Below, in pieces: positions 54,969 through 64,000 of a DNA stretch of 64,000 bases. Below the pieces are notes generated by a model, which worked only from the letters and a program-made list of their open reading frames with translations, was not told where the DNA came from and made no database searches. The first letter of the stretch is position 1. Every line of letters starts with the position of its first letter. The position numbers and the translations under genes are program-made. Source of the stretch: Gluconobacter albidus (GTDB lineage: Bacteria > Pseudomonadota > Alphaproteobacteria > Acetobacterales > Acetobacteraceae); NCBI RefSeq assembly GCF_002723915.1, contig NZ_BEWL01000007.1, forward strand, positions 62,001 to 126,000. Reading direction: 5' to 3'.

Positions 54969-57521
54969 TTAGTGGGGAAGTGCCTGCGGAGCCGCTTTAT
55001 CCACCGTTATTTCACTGATCGGATCAACATTTTCATCCCATTCAATGGCTTCCGGCATACGAGTCAGCGCAATCTTGAGCACCTCATCCACATGGCTCAC
55101 CGGAATGATCTTGAGCGCATGACGGACATTGTCCGGCACCTCCGCGAGATCCTTCTCGTTGTCCCTGGGGATCAGGACCGTCTTGATTCCAGCCCGCAGG
55201 GCCGCGAGCAGCTTCTCCTTGAGTCCCCCAATCTCCAGAACCCGGCCCCTCAGGGTGATCTCACCCGTCATGGCCACATCCCTGCGGATGGGGATCTGCG
55301 TCATGATGCTCACCAGGGACGTCGCAAGCGCAATACCGGCGGACGGACCATCCTTGGGGGTCGCACCTTCAGGAAGATGGATATGGATGTCCCTCTTCTC
55401 GAACAGCGGCGGCCGGATTCCGAAATCCTGGGCCCGCGAGCGGACATAGGAGAGCGCGGCAGAAATGCTTTCCTGCATGACTTCGCCGAGCTTGCCGGTC
55501 TGCTTGACGTTCCCCTTGCCCGGAACCATCACGCTTTCAATTGTCAGGATCTCGCCACCAACCTGCGTCCAGGCCAGGCCTGTCACGACGCCGACCATAT
55601 CTTCCGTCTCGGTCTCACCATGACGGAAACGGCGGACGCCCGCATATTTCTCGAGATTTGCCGGAGTGATCTCGACATGACTAACGCCGGTCGTGATGAT
55701 TTCCTTGACCGTTTTGCGCGCCAGCTTGGCAAGCTCACGCTCAAGATTTCGCACACCGGCTTCCCGGGTATACGCCCGAATAAGTTCACGGATCGTATCA
55801 TCCGTAACCGTCCACTCACCAGGCTTGAGATTATGTGCTTCGGCCTGCTTGCCCAGAAGATGACGGCGCGCGATCTGCACTTTCTCATCTTCGGTATAGC
55901 CGGACAGGTTGATGATCTCCATGCGATCCAGCAGCGGCTGGGGCATGTTCAGACTGTTGGCCGTCGTGACAAACATCACATCCGACAGATCATAATCCAC
56001 CTCAAGATAATGATCGGCGAACGTAGCGTTCTGTTCCGGATCCAGCACCTCAAGCAGCGCCGAGGACGGATCACCACGCCAGTCGGCACCCAGCTTGTCG
56101 ATCTCGTCGAGCAGGAACAGCGGATTGGACGTCCGCGCCTTCTTCATGCCCTGAATGATCTTACCCGGCATGGAGCCGATATATGTCCGTCGATGACCAC
56201 GGATTTCGGATTCATCGCGAACCCCACCCAGTGACATACGGATATAGTTACGGCCCGTCGCCTTGGCGATGGAGCGTGCCAGAGAGGTTTTACCCACGCC
56301 CGGAGGCCCGACAAGACACAGAATTGGCCCCTTGAGCTTCTGCGAACGCGTCTGCACTGCAAGATACTCAAGGATCCGCTCCTTGACCTTTTCCAGACCG
56401 TAATGCTCGGCTTCCAGCACATCTTCAGCATGCTGGAACTCGCGTGTGATCTTTGAACGCTTCTTCCAGGGAATTCCCAGAAGCCAATCGAGATAGTTGC
56501 GGACAACCGTGCTCTCGGCCGACATCGGGCTCATGCCACGCAGCTTCTTCAGCTCGGCATGGGCCTTTTCCTTGGCTTCACGACTCAGGCGGGTCTTGTT
56601 GATCTTTTCCTCAAGCTCGGAATTCTCATCCTTACCATCCTCGCCCTCCCCGAGTTCCTTCTGGATGGCCTTGAGCTGCTCGTTCAGGTAGTACTCGCGC
56701 TGGGTCTTCTCCATCTGCCGCTTCACGCGGTTGCGGATGCGCTTCTCGACCTGAAGAACACCGATTTCCGTCTCGATATGCGCGAAAACCTGTTCCAGAC
56801 GACGCGCAGGCGAAGCAGTTTCAAGAATTTCCTGCTTTTCGGAAATCTTGAGATTCAGATGGCTCGCAATCGTGTCAGCCAGCTTGGAAACACCCTCGAT
56901 CTGGTTGATCGAGACCATGACTTCCGGCGGAATTTTCTTGTTGAGCTTGATATACTGTTCGAACTGCGAAACCGTTGAGCGGCTCAGCGCCTCAATTTCG
57001 CTTCCCGGCGCCGCATCAACGGCCTCTTCGGGAATTTCCTCGATTTCAGCTTCGAAATGACCATCCACATCGAACAGACGCGTGATGTGCACACGACGCG
57101 TCCCCTCGACCAGAACCTTGACGGTCCCGTCCGGCAGCTTCAGCAGCTGGAGGATCGTCGAGACCGTCCCGTAGCGGTAGATATCGTCGACCGAAGGATC
57201 GTCCAGCGAGACGTCTTTCTGCGCCACAAGCAGGATCTGCTTGCTTTCACGGGTCACGGTTTCCAGCGCCTTCACCGACTTTTCACGCCCGACAAACAGC
57301 GGCACGATCATGTGGGGGAAGACCACGATATTGCGCAATGGCAGAACAGCCATCACATCGTGGCACACAGGCTCCTGTACGGTTTCCGCCACAACAGGCG
57401 CCGCAGTTTTGCGAGGCTTGCGAACGGCTTTCTTTGGAGCCGCCACTGGCGTTTCGGCAACAACCACGTCATCCGTTTTTTTCGTCCGGCGACGGGTTTT
57501 CGGCTTGGTATCGTCAGTCAT
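54969..57521 (-). CDS. lon: ATP-dependent protease Lon with extended basic N-terminus
   Basis: 850 residues. AAA+ serine protease degrading misfolded and regulatory proteins. The N-terminal substrate domain starts at AVLPLRNIVVFPHMIVPLFVG (near residue 58). The ATPase has GPPGVGKTSLARSIA (Walker A) and LFLLDEIDKLG. The protease has the catalytic serine in PKDGPSAGIA and lysine in GGLKEKLLAALRAG. Residues 1-55 form an extra Lys/Arg/Ala/Pro/Thr-rich, probably disordered arm. GGAG nine bases before the ATG at 57521 supports its translation; an internal ATG at 57353 would remove it. Between clpX and hupB. Confidence 0.96.
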   Translation of the reverse strand: MTDDTKPKTRRRTKKTDDVVVAETPVAAPKKAVRKPRKTAAPVVAETVQEPVCHDVMAVLPLRNIVVFPHMIVPLFVGREKSVKALETVTRESKQILLVAQKDVSLDDPSVDDIYRYGTVSTILQLLKLPDGTVKVLVEGTRRVHITRLFDVDGHFEAEIEEIPEEAVDAAPGSEIEALSRSTVSQFEQYIKLNKKIPPEVMVSINQIEGVSKLADTIASHLNLKISEKQEILETASPARRLEQVFAHIETEIGVLQVEKRIRNRVKRQMEKTQREYYLNEQLKAIQKELGEGEDGKDENSELEEKINKTRLSREAKEKAHAELKKLRGMSPMSAESTVVRNYLDWLLGIPWKKRSKITREFQHAEDVLEAEHYGLEKVKERILEYLAVQTRSQKLKGPILCLVGPPGVGKTSLARSIAKATGRNYIRMSLGGVRDESEIRGHRRTYIGSMPGKIIQGMKKARTSNPLFLLDEIDKLGADWRGDPSSALLEVLDPEQNATFADHYLEVDYDLSDVMFVTTANSLNMPQPLLDRMEIINLSGYTEDEKVQIARRHLLGKQAEAHNLKPGEWTVTDDTIRELIRAYTREAGVRNLERELAKLARKTVKEIITTGVSHVEITPANLEKYAGVRRFRHGETETEDMVGVVTGLAWTQVGGEILTIESVMVPGKGNVKQTGKLGEVMQESISAALSYVRSRAQDFGIRPPLFEKRDIHIHLPEGATPKDGPSAGIALATSLVSIMTQIPIRRDVAMTGEITLRGRVLEIGGLKEKLLAALRAGIKTVLIPRDNEKDLAEVPDNVRHALKIIPVSHVDEVLKIALTRMPEAIEWDENVDPISEITVDKAAPQALPH

Positions 57522-57673
57522 TCACTTGATCTCCAGAGGGACGATCTTGCGATGCCAACCTGCCTTGCAGCGCCAGCATCGCATCTCTTTCATGCCTGAG
57601 AGGCATGAATTGGGACAACCTCAGTCAGTTATGTCGAAACCCGGAAGCTCCGACACAAGAGCCGAAACCATTT

Positions 57674-58939
57674 TTACGCAGACTGCTCAGCGGGCTCGGA
57701 CTTGCCTTTCCCATAAACATAGACCGGCTGCGCCTTGCTTTCGGCCACTTCACGGTTGATGACGACTTCTTCCACGCCCTCAAGGCCGGGAAGATCGAAC
57801 ATCGTACCGAGCAGGATATTTTCCAGGATCGAGCGCAATCCGCGCGCACCGGTCTTGCGCTCGATGGCACGCTTGGCGATGGCCGCGAGTGCATCATCCG
57901 TGAAGGTCAGCTTGACGCCTTCCATCTCGAACAAACGACCATACTGCTTCACCAGAGCATTCTTGGGCTTGCTCAGGATCTGGATCAGAGCAGATTCGTC
58001 CAGATCATTCAGAGCAGCGATCACCGGCAAACGGCCAATAAATTCGGGGATAAGGCCAAATTTCAGCAGATCTTCCGGTTCAACGCTCTGAAGGATGGCT
58101 CCCAGACGCCGCTCATCCTCGGAACGCACATCTGCGCCAAACCCGATCCCCGAACCCTTGCCGCGAGCCGAGATAATCTTGTCCAGACCGGAGAACGCTC
58201 CGCCGCATATGAAGAGCATATTGGTCGTATCGACCTGCAGGAACTCCTGCTGCGGATGCTTGCGCCCACCCTGCGGCGGCACGGAAGCAACAGTGCCTTC
58301 CATGAGCTTCAGAAGCGCCTGCTGCACGCCTTCGCCCGAGACGTCACGGGTAATAGACGGATTGTCGGATTTGCGGGAAATCTTGTCGATCTCGTCGATA
58401 TAGACGATGCCGCGCTGCGCCCTGTCCACGTTATAGTCCGCGGACTGGAGCAGTTTGAGAATGATGTTTTCCACGTCCTCGCCGACATATCCGGCTTCGG
58501 TCAGGGTCGTGGCATCAGCCATCGTGAAAGGTACGTCGAGAATACGGGCCAGCGTCTGGGCGAGCAGCGTCTTGCCCGAGCCTGTCGGACCAATCAGAAG
58601 GATGTTGGACTTCGCGATCTCGACATCGGAGCTCTTCGCGGCATGGGCGAGGCGCTTGTAGTGATTGTGAACCGCTACGGAAAGCGCACGCTTGGCCTCG
58701 AACTGACCGATCACGTAATCGTCAAGAACCTTGCAGATCTCCTTGGGCGTCGGAACACCATCACGCGACTTCACGAGATGGGTCTTGTGCTCCTCACGGA
58801 TGATATCCATGCACAGCTCGACGCATTCATCACAAATGAAGACCGTGGGACCCGCGATCAGCTTGCGGACTTCGTGCTGGGATTTCCCACAGAACGAGCA
58901 ATACAGGGTGTTCTTGGAATCGCCGGATTTGTTGCTCAC
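57674..58939 (-). CDS. clpX: ATP-dependent Clp protease ATP-binding subunit ClpX
   Basis: 421 residues from the GTG at 58939, preceded by AAGGA seven bases upstream; the frame open to 58963 starts at another GTG with poorer context. The N-terminal zinc-binding domain has C14, C17, C36 and C39. The AAA+ module has [40 protein letters not shown] and [13 protein letters not shown]. The ClpP-contacting IGF loop is present in [10 protein letters not shown]. It unfolds SsrA-tagged and other substrates for ClpP. Separated from clpP by 195 bases with a terminator. Confidence 0.97.
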   Translation of the reverse strand: MSNKSGDSKNTLYCSFCGKSQHEVRKLIAGPTVFICDECVELCMDIIREEHKTHLVKSRDGVPTPKEICKVLDDYVIGQFEAKRALSVAVHNHYKRLAHAAKSSDVEIAKSNILLIGPTGSGKTLLAQTLARILDVPFTMADATTLTEAGYVGEDVENIILKLLQSADYNVDRAQRGIVYIDEIDKISRKSDNPSITRDVSGEGVQQALLKLMEGTVASVPPQGGRKHPQQEFLQVDTTNMLFICGGAFSGLDKIISARGKGSGIGFGADVRSEDERRLGAILQSVEPEDLLKFGLIPEFIGRLPVIAALNDLDESALIQILSKPKNALVKQYGRLFEMEGVKLTFTDDALAAIAKRAIERKTGARGLRSILENILLGTMFDLPGLEGVEEVVINREVAESKAQPVYVYGKGKSEPAEQSA

Positions 58940-59061
58940 TGCTGCTTCCTTTCCCTTGCGCACGACATGACCGCATTCACGCAGCAGACATGCGAAAGAA
59001 CTTTAACTTTAGGCCGAGGTCAAAGCCTTCGGCAACCCCGGAGCCTGAAAGCCCCAAGACA

Positions 59062-59093
59062 CGAAAAGCGGCATATCGGGATGCCGCTTTTCG
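59062..59093 (-). terminator. Terminator between clpP and clpX
   Basis: A perfect 13-bp inverted repeat, CGAAAAGCGGCAT (59062-59074) with ATGCCGCTTTTCG (59081-59093), six-base loop, with the T stretch inside the stem. It lies 42 bases beyond the clpP stop, so clpX probably needs its own promoter in 58940-59060. Confidence 0.75.
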
Positions 59094-59134
59094 GTTCCAA
59101 GAGGAGCATCAGGCTCCCCCGCGCTGGAAACGCC

Positions 59135-59782
59135 TTAACTCGGGTCTGCTGTCGTCTCATGCGGATTACGCTCAACGACCTTGTCGATCAGGCCGAATTC
59201 GCGTGCTTCATGCGCCGAGAGATAGCTGTCACGCTCGAGCTTCTGCTCGATCTGTTCCAGTGTCTGACCGGTATGCTCGCGATAGATCTCGTTCAGGCGC
59301 TGACGGATAATGAGGATTTCGCGAGCCTGGATCTCGATGTCCGAAGCCTGCCCCTGCGCACCGCCGGATGGCTGATGGACCATCACGCGAGCATTCGGAA
59401 GGGCGTAACGATGTCCTTTCTCGCCACCTGCGAGCAGCAGCGACCCCATGGAGGCAGCCTGACCGATACAGACGGTACTGACCGGGCAGCGGATATACTG
59501 CATGGTGTCATAGATCGCGAGACCGGCGGAGACGACACCGCCCGGGCTGTTGATATAAAACGAGATTTCCTTGGTGGGATTGACGCTCTCAAGATAGAGA
59601 AGCTGCGCACAGATCAGGGAGGAAACCTGATCGTAAACGGGTCCGGTCAGGAAAATGATGCGCTCCTGAAGGAGACGCGAAAAGATGTCGAAAGCGCGCT
59701 CTCCGCGGGCAGTCTGCTCGACCACCATCGGCACCAGAGAGTTGCTCAACACCTCGAGGGGATCACGATCCCGAATGGCCAT
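59135..59782 (-). CDS. clpP: ATP-dependent Clp protease proteolytic subunit
   Basis: 215 residues. Tetradecameric serine peptidase. Catalytic S111 ([11 protein letters not shown]) and H136 ([13 protein letters not shown]) are present, with the aspartate in the [17 protein letters not shown] region. The N-terminal [22 protein letters not shown] is the conserved axial region. Located between tig (134-base gap with terminator) and clpX. Confidence 0.97.
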   Translation of the reverse strand: MAIRDRDPLEVLSNSLVPMVVEQTARGERAFDIFSRLLQERIIFLTGPVYDQVSSLICAQLLYLESVNPTKEISFYINSPGGVVSAGLAIYDTMQYIRCPVSTVCIGQAASMGSLLLAGGEKGHRYALPNARVMVHQPSGGAQGQASDIEIQAREILIIRQRLNEIYREHTGQTLEQIEQKLERDSYLSAHEAREFGLIDKVVERNPHETTADPS

Positions 59783-59868
59783 GCTGTCTGTTCCTCAATG
59801 CCCGATGGGCTTTCTTCTGCTCCCTAACATGGACCCGACATGGCGTTCCGTCAAAGGGAGCAGGCAGG

Positions 59869-59896
59869 AAAAAACGGGCACCCCGAAGAGTGCCCG
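59869..59896 (-). terminator. Terminator of tig
   Basis: CGGGCAC (59875-59881) pairs with GTGCCCG (59890-59896). Six A on the low-coordinate side give a T run on the minus strand, 20 bases beyond the tig stop. Confidence 0.85.
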
Positions 59897-59916
59897 CTGG
59901 TTCCCCCGCCGAAAGA

Positions 59917-61248
59917 TCAGAGTTCGGCGGGCGGGATTTCTGCCAGTTCTTCCGGCGTCACGTCCTTGTCGGTGACGTCGGCCAGCTCGATCAGGTAATC
60001 GACGACCTTGTTTTCCAGAATCGGGCCACGGAGCCCTTCGACGGCCTGCGGGTTCTTGGAGAAGAACTCGAAAACCATCTGTTCCTGACCCGGATAACGC
60101 TGCGCTTCCTGCTGCATTGCACCCAGAAGCTCTTCACGGGAAACCTGAATCTCCTGCTTGCGGCCGATTTCAGCCAGCAGCAGACCCAGCTTCACGCGAC
60201 GCTCTGCAATGCGGCGGTAGTCGGTCTTGAGGGTCTCTTCGTCCTTGCCAGCATCTTCCTCGTCCAGACGACCGGCCTTGCGGTCTTCTTCGACGCGGGC
60301 CCAGATCTGGTTGAACTCGGCGTCAACCATGCTGGACGGTGCTTCGAAGTCTGTCTTCTCGGACAGGGCATCCAGAAGATCGCGCTTGATGCGCAGACGC
60401 GAGAGCTGCTGGTATTCGCCTTCAGCCTGCTCGGTGATGATCTTGCGGATCTGCTCGAGGTTCTCGAAACCGATCGTCTTGGCAAGCTCGTCGTCGATGG
60501 CCGGATCAACAGCCTTCTTCAGGGACTTCGCCTTGATGTCGAAGGTCACGGCCTTGCCGGCCAGCTCTTCAGCCTGATAATCGGCCGGGAACGTCACGTT
60601 GATAACGCGCTCTTCGCCAGCCTTCATGTCTTCCATCTGCTCGGCGAAGCCGGGGATGAAGCCTTCGCCGCCGATTTCGACATTCACATCGTCAGCCGTG
60701 CCACCATCGAACGGCGTGCCATCCAGCTTGCCCACGAAATCAACACAGACGACATCACCTTTGGCGGCCGGACGGTCTTCTTCGATCGTCTCGAACTTGC
60801 GGCTGCGACGGGCCACGTCGTTCAGGGCCTTCTCAACGGTCTCTTCGCTGACCTTCGCACCGAGGCGTGTCAGCTTGAGGCCGGACAGATCCGGAACCGT
60901 GATTTCGGGAAGGACTTCGGTTTCAATCTTGAACTCGAGATCCTTGCCGTCTTCGATAGCAGAGGTCACTTCGACCTTCGGCTGCATGGCCGGGCGGACC
61001 TTCTGCTCTTCGAACACTTTAGCCGTCGCGTCGTTGACGATTTCTTCAAGCAGTTCCGCATTCACGGAATCGCTGTAACGCTGCTTGACGAGGGAAGCCG
61101 GCACCTTGCCCGGACGGAAGCCGGGAAGCTTGATCGTCTTGGCGACTTCAGCGAGTCGTGCATCGCGGCGGGCCTGCAGGTCAGCAGACGGGACAACGAC
61201 GGTGAAGGCGCGCTTAAGTCCTTCGTTGAGCGTGGGCGTAACCTGCAT
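59917..61248 (-). CDS. tig: Trigger factor
   Basis: 443 residues from the ATG at 61248. Ribosome-associated chaperone. The ribosome-binding signature is GFRPGKVPASLVKQRY (near residue 45). The FKBP-type prolyl isomerase domain has GDVVCVDFVGKLDGTPFDGGTADD and IPGFAEQMEDMKAGEER. The C-terminal helical arms follow. The acidic C-terminal tail ends TPEELAEIPPAEL. The open frame reaches 61386, but that extension reads through tRNA-Leu and is rejected. First protein gene of the tig-clpP-clpX-lon-hupB series. Confidence 0.97.
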   Translation of the reverse strand: MQVTPTLNEGLKRAFTVVVPSADLQARRDARLAEVAKTIKLPGFRPGKVPASLVKQRYSDSVNAELLEEIVNDATAKVFEEQKVRPAMQPKVEVTSAIEDGKDLEFKIETEVLPEITVPDLSGLKLTRLGAKVSEETVEKALNDVARRSRKFETIEEDRPAAKGDVVCVDFVGKLDGTPFDGGTADDVNVEIGGEGFIPGFAEQMEDMKAGEERVINVTFPADYQAEELAGKAVTFDIKAKSLKKAVDPAIDDELAKTIGFENLEQIRKIITEQAEGEYQQLSRLRIKRDLLDALSEKTDFEAPSSMVDAEFNQIWARVEEDRKAGRLDEEDAGKDEETLKTDYRRIAERRVKLGLLLAEIGRKQEIQVSREELLGAMQQEAQRYPGQEQMVFEFFSKNPQAVEGLRGPILENKVVDYLIELADVTDKDVTPEELAEIPPAEL

Positions 61249-61307
61249 GAGCCAGGCGATCCTCTCGGTCGGTAGGTTGGTCAAATCTCTTTCTCGGGAA
61301 GCCGGGT

Positions 61308-61392
<85 letters not shown>

Positions 61393-61460
61393 AGCGCTCG
61401 GCTTCCTGGCTCGTGTTACCGAACCTCGGAAGCGCGGCCTTTAGCGCATGAAACGCGACT

Positions 61461-62930
61461 TCACAACAGGGAGCCGACCGCCTTTTTGCGTCCAGCCTCC
61501 TGCGCGAGGCGTGTGGCGGTCGCACGGGCCGGACCGAGCGGCAGGTCCAGATCCTCCGCCACAGGCCAGCCGCCATGGGCTTTCCCGGCTTCAATTCCCG
61601 CTTCGCCATGTAGCCACACGCCAGCACAGCAGCCTTCCCAGACGTCCATCCCTGCGGCCAGCAAGGCGGCGATCACACCCGTCAGCGTGTCACCCGAGCC
61701 TGCGGTCGCCAGAGCAGAAGACGCATGGGTATTGATGGCGACGCGCCCGTCAGGCGCCGCGATCAGGGTATCGGGCCCTTTCATCACAATGACAGCATCA
61801 AGGCGTTTTGCAGCCTCGCGAGCGGCGTCGATCCGACTGCCTTCAACGGGGCCAAACAGCTTCCGGAACTCTCCGATATGGGGCGTGATGGCCGCAACAC
61901 CTTTCAGGCGCGTGAGATCGCCGGCACCCCAGGTCAGCGCCCCGGCATCAGCGAGGACCATGCGACCGGACTTCAGAAGCTGTGGCAGGGTTGCCGCGAC
62001 TTCCCCTTCGGTCAGACCAGGTCCACAGATCCAAACTTTGCGTCGGGCATCTTCCAGCAACTCAGCGAGGGGTGCTCCATCCACAATCAGGCTGGGATCG
62101 CCGAGTCGATAAGCCGGAGCGCCCTCACCCGCCGAGATCCTGACCAGCCCCGCGCCGCTTCGTCGGGCCGCTCCCGCCGCGAGACGGGTCGCGCCCGGCA
62201 TTTCAGTTCCACCACACAGGCTGACGACCCCGCGGTGATATTTGTAATCGCCCTCACCCGAGATCGGGAGGCTCCACAGGCCGGGCTCATTATGCTGGAT
62301 GGCAGGGTCGATCCCATCCCAGGCACGCTCGGGCATACCGATATCGACGCAGATCACTTCGCCACACAGACCGGCGCCAGGTTGCAGGAAATGACCGGGA
62401 CGCGGGCGAACAAAAGTCACCGTAAAATGACAGCCGCGCGCCCGGCCAAGAATTTCACCCGATGCCCCCGAAACTCCACTGGGCATATCGATCGCAACAA
62501 CCTGAGGAGCCGCAGCAAGAACGGAAGCAGTCTCGTCCGAAACAGGTCGTTTCAGCCCAGAGCCGAAGACCGCATCCACCACCAGATCCGCACGCCCGAC
62601 CTCTTCAGACGTGAACGGAACCACTGGCCCCGTCCAGCGGTCAGCCATTTCGGCTGCGGGCGTGCCGGATCTGGGGCTGGAGAGAGCAGCCACACGGACC
62701 GGCCAGCCCCAGCGCGCCAGATGACAGGCAACGACATAGCCATCGCCGCCATTGTTTCCCGGCCCGCAGGCCACGGTGACGCGACACGGCGAAAAACGGT
62801 TGCGTATGATGCGTGCAACGGCCCACCCGGCGTTTTCCATCAGAAGCACGGGCGTAAGGATGGCTGCGGCCGCACGGTCCATCCGGTCGCTTTCCTCGGG
62901 AAGCAGCAGAGCAAAAGGATAGCGGGACAT
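61461..62930 (-). CDS. nnr: Bifunctional NAD(P)H-hydrate repair enzyme
   Basis: 489 residues from the ATG at 62930 (AGGAG 12 bases upstream; two ATG codons at 62957-62960 are alternatives). It repairs hydrated NAD(P)H. The N-terminal epimerase domain has VACGPGNNGGDGYVVACHLA and DAVFGSGLKRPV. The C-terminal ADP-dependent dehydratase (ribokinase-like) has GVVSLCGGTEMPGATRLA, ITPHIGEFRKLFG and ATAGSGDTLTGVIAALLAAG. Single gene upstream of tRNA-Leu on the same strand, divergent from the membrane protein gene. Confidence 0.95.
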   Translation of the reverse strand: MSRYPFALLLPEESDRMDRAAAAILTPVLLMENAGWAVARIIRNRFSPCRVTVACGPGNNGGDGYVVACHLARWGWPVRVAALSSPRSGTPAAEMADRWTGPVVPFTSEEVGRADLVVDAVFGSGLKRPVSDETASVLAAAPQVVAIDMPSGVSGASGEILGRARGCHFTVTFVRPRPGHFLQPGAGLCGEVICVDIGMPERAWDGIDPAIQHNEPGLWSLPISGEGDYKYHRGVVSLCGGTEMPGATRLAAGAARRSGAGLVRISAGEGAPAYRLGDPSLIVDGAPLAELLEDARRKVWICGPGLTEGEVAATLPQLLKSGRMVLADAGALTWGAGDLTRLKGVAAITPHIGEFRKLFGPVEGSRIDAAREAAKRLDAVIVMKGPDTLIAAPDGRVAINTHASSALATAGSGDTLTGVIAALLAAGMDVWEGCCAGVWLHGEAGIEAGKAHGGWPVAEDLDLPLGPARATATRLAQEAGRKKAVGSLL

Positions 62931-63112
62931 ATCGAGGCAATCTCCTGCCGGACTCATCATGCAAAAGCGTAAGCCGCTTCTGCGCTGTCCGGTTTACAAT
63001 GACACTTTTGCAATCACTCTGGCGCAATGAGGGGTGCGTCAGGTATTCAGGGGAAACGCATTTCGGGAATGATCTTTCCCTCTCTTTCAATTTTCAACCC
63101 TGACGAGGATCA

Positions 63113-63565
63113 ATGACAGGATCGATCATCTGGAGCCTCGTGCTCGCAATTCACGTACTGTGCATGACCTATTGGGTTGGCGGTTCGATCTATTCGACCC
63201 TGGTCGTTCGTTCCACAGTCGGGCTGCTTGACCCCGGACCGCGCAATTCAGTGCTGCTTCAGGGCTATACGCGCTTTTTCCGCGGCCTGTATCAGGTTGT
63301 ACCGTTTTCGCTGCTGAGCGGCTGGGGGCTGGTTTTTCATGAAGGTGGATTTGCCGCGGTACCCTGGCCCGTCAATGCGATGCAGCTTCTGGGGCTGGTC
63401 ATGGCAGTGGTTTTCATCCTGACCGTTCAGGGCCCCTTCCGCCGCGCACGCCGGGCCATGCGCCCCCAGCCTGCCCTGTTCGATACGCTGCGCAGCCGCA
63501 CTGCAATCATGGCGGCACTGGGTGTCCTGACCATCCTTGTCGCCGCAATGGCACGCGGCATCTGA
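63113..63565 (+). CDS. Four-helix membrane protein (HemJ/CopD-like)
   Basis: 150 residues with four hydrophobic segments: IIWSLVLAIHVLCMTYWVGG (6-25, with a histidine and YWVGG), VVPFSLLSGWGLVFHEGG, MQLLGLVMAVVFILTV and AIMAALGVLTILVAAMA. The first helix pattern IHVLCMTYWVGG resembles the histidine helix of HemJ and CopD-type membrane proteins, but the diagnostic HemJ motifs are not complete, so I give no gene symbol. GAGGA just before the ATG supports the start. Located directly upstream of the Ala/Pro-rich gene at the window edge. Confidence 0.7.
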   Translation: MTGSIIWSLVLAIHVLCMTYWVGGSIYSTLVVRSTVGLLDPGPRNSVLLQGYTRFFRGLYQVVPFSLLSGWGLVFHEGGFAAVPWPVNAMQLLGLVMAVVFILTVQGPFRRARRAMRPQPALFDTLRSRTAIMAALGVLTILVAAMARGI

Positions 63566-63721
63566 AATCGTATGCGATACGGCGCTTTTAGGGCCGTATC
63601 GCTTGCCATTTCCGCCATTTGTCGATAACGCACCAGTTATAGCTGCGGGTCACTGCCCCGCCCTCAACTCCGGCCCGCATCCATTGGGGTGCGCACCGTC
63701 AACGAGAGTCTCGAGAGTCAT
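63566..63721 (+). other. Gap after the four-helix protein gene
   Basis: 156 bases. GCGATACGGC (63578 region) and GCCGTATCGC (about 63593) form an inverted repeat just after the stop that could act as a terminator, though no T run follows. A GTG at 63689 in frame with the next gene is an alternative start. Nothing else is recognised. Confidence 0.4.
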
Positions 63722-64000
63722 TTGAGCGCGAAAACGACCTCCGGTCCTTCCAAATCCCGTACGACTGCCACGCCCAAGCGTGGTCGCCCTTCTGCTTCGC
63801 GCAGCGCCGCAGCCGAGGTTTCCCCGACGCCTGCCGATGAAGGCGACACGCCTGCGACATCGGAAGCCCCTGCCGCCAAGGCCCCGCGAGCGCGACGCTC
63901 GAAGACCGCAGTTCCTGCAATCCCGGATGCGACAGACGCGGCAAAGCCTGCCACACGCCGCGCCCGCAAGGTGACCTCTCCGGCTGTCGAGACCCTGACC
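63722..64000 (+). CDS. N-terminal part of an Ala/Pro/Lys/Arg-rich protein (cut by window end)
   Basis: 93 residues are visible from a TTG at 63722, with GAGAG a few bases upstream; an in-frame GTG at 63689 would add 11 residues. The frame is open to the window edge. The segment is low complexity (many A, P, T, S, K, R: for instance SKSRTTATPKRGRPSASRSAA and KPATRRARKVT), lacks hydrophobic runs and is likely disordered and nucleic-acid binding. Transcription factor Rho has similar basic N-terminal extensions in Acetobacteraceae, and a HemJ-like gene before rho is a frequent arrangement. I rate Rho only as a possibility because no Rho domain is inside the window. Confidence 0.55.
   Translation, partial: MSAKTTSGPSKSRTTATPKRGRPSASRSAAAEVSPTPADEGDTPATSEAPAAKAPRARRSKTAVPAIPDATDAAKPATRRARKVTSPAVETLT

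Noticed and set aside
57605-59827. 740-codon open frame antisense to clpX and clpP
   Set aside because: It covers two well-conserved genes on the other strand, shows no family signature and is a typical high-GC shadow frame.

Overview
The window is a chromosomal segment of an alphaproteobacterium, most likely an acetic acid bacterium (Acetobacteraceae, close to Gluconobacter). The basis is the GC-rich coding, the bacterial-type ProS without an editing insertion, the CobS/CobT pair, the alphaproteobacterial DUF3553 and DUF1217 families, and the order tig-clpP-clpX-lon-hupB-tRNA-Val-birA-coaX-rnj-proS-lolC-lolD-dnaE. The genus is inferred from general resemblance; no search was run. No insertion sequence, prophage, CRISPR array, integrase, replication origin or rRNA gene was found. 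No gene-free stretch exceeds 300 bases; the longest (271 bases, 24732-25002) is described as a feature.

Layout. 1-4.5 kb: a nitronate-monooxygenase-like gene coupled to lysC, divergent ubiG, and an exported lactonase-fold protein. 4.6-7.6 kb: DUF3553-comF-grxC-DUF2147, galU and tRNA-Leu(GAG). 7.7-16 kb: lipB, bolA with a LolA-like lipoprotein, a J-domain protein followed by cobS-cobT, a PLP decarboxylase, an orphan DUF1217 gene and an unknown exported protein. 16-25.7 kb: mfd and recG head to head, a GGDEF-EAL protein with altered signature residues in both domains, an LpxR-like outer-membrane protein and a double cold-shock-domain protein. 25.8-31 kb: the tightly packed kdsB-pheA-dapA-smpB operon, then hisN and serA. 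31-41 kb: comM, the sulfur pair sseA-metC, an AI-2E permease, an EEP-fold protein, cardiolipin synthase, bpt, parC and a small lipoprotein.

41-61 kb is a 20-kb block transcribed entirely on the minus strand. It holds proteostasis genes (tig, clpP, clpX, lon), the nucleoid protein HU, two tRNAs, cofactor enzymes (birA, coaX), RNA decay (rnj), translation (proS, rpsB, tsf), lipoprotein release (lolCD) and DNA replication and repair (dnaE, recO). In many alphaproteobacteria the complex I (nuo) operon lies inside this block between hupB/tRNA-Val and birA; here only 19 bases separate tRNA-Val from birA. 61-64 kb: nnr, a four-helix membrane protein and the start of an Ala/Pro/Lys/Arg-rich protein cut by the window edge.

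Most of the window is housekeeping and I found no convincing new multi-gene system. The observations most worth a second look are the missing nuo operon, the degenerate c-di-GMP protein, the LolA-fold lipoprotein, the structured serA leader and several proteins of unknown function. Several genes overlap at convergent 3' ends or by start/stop coupling. All intrinsic terminators and hairpins were picked out by eye.
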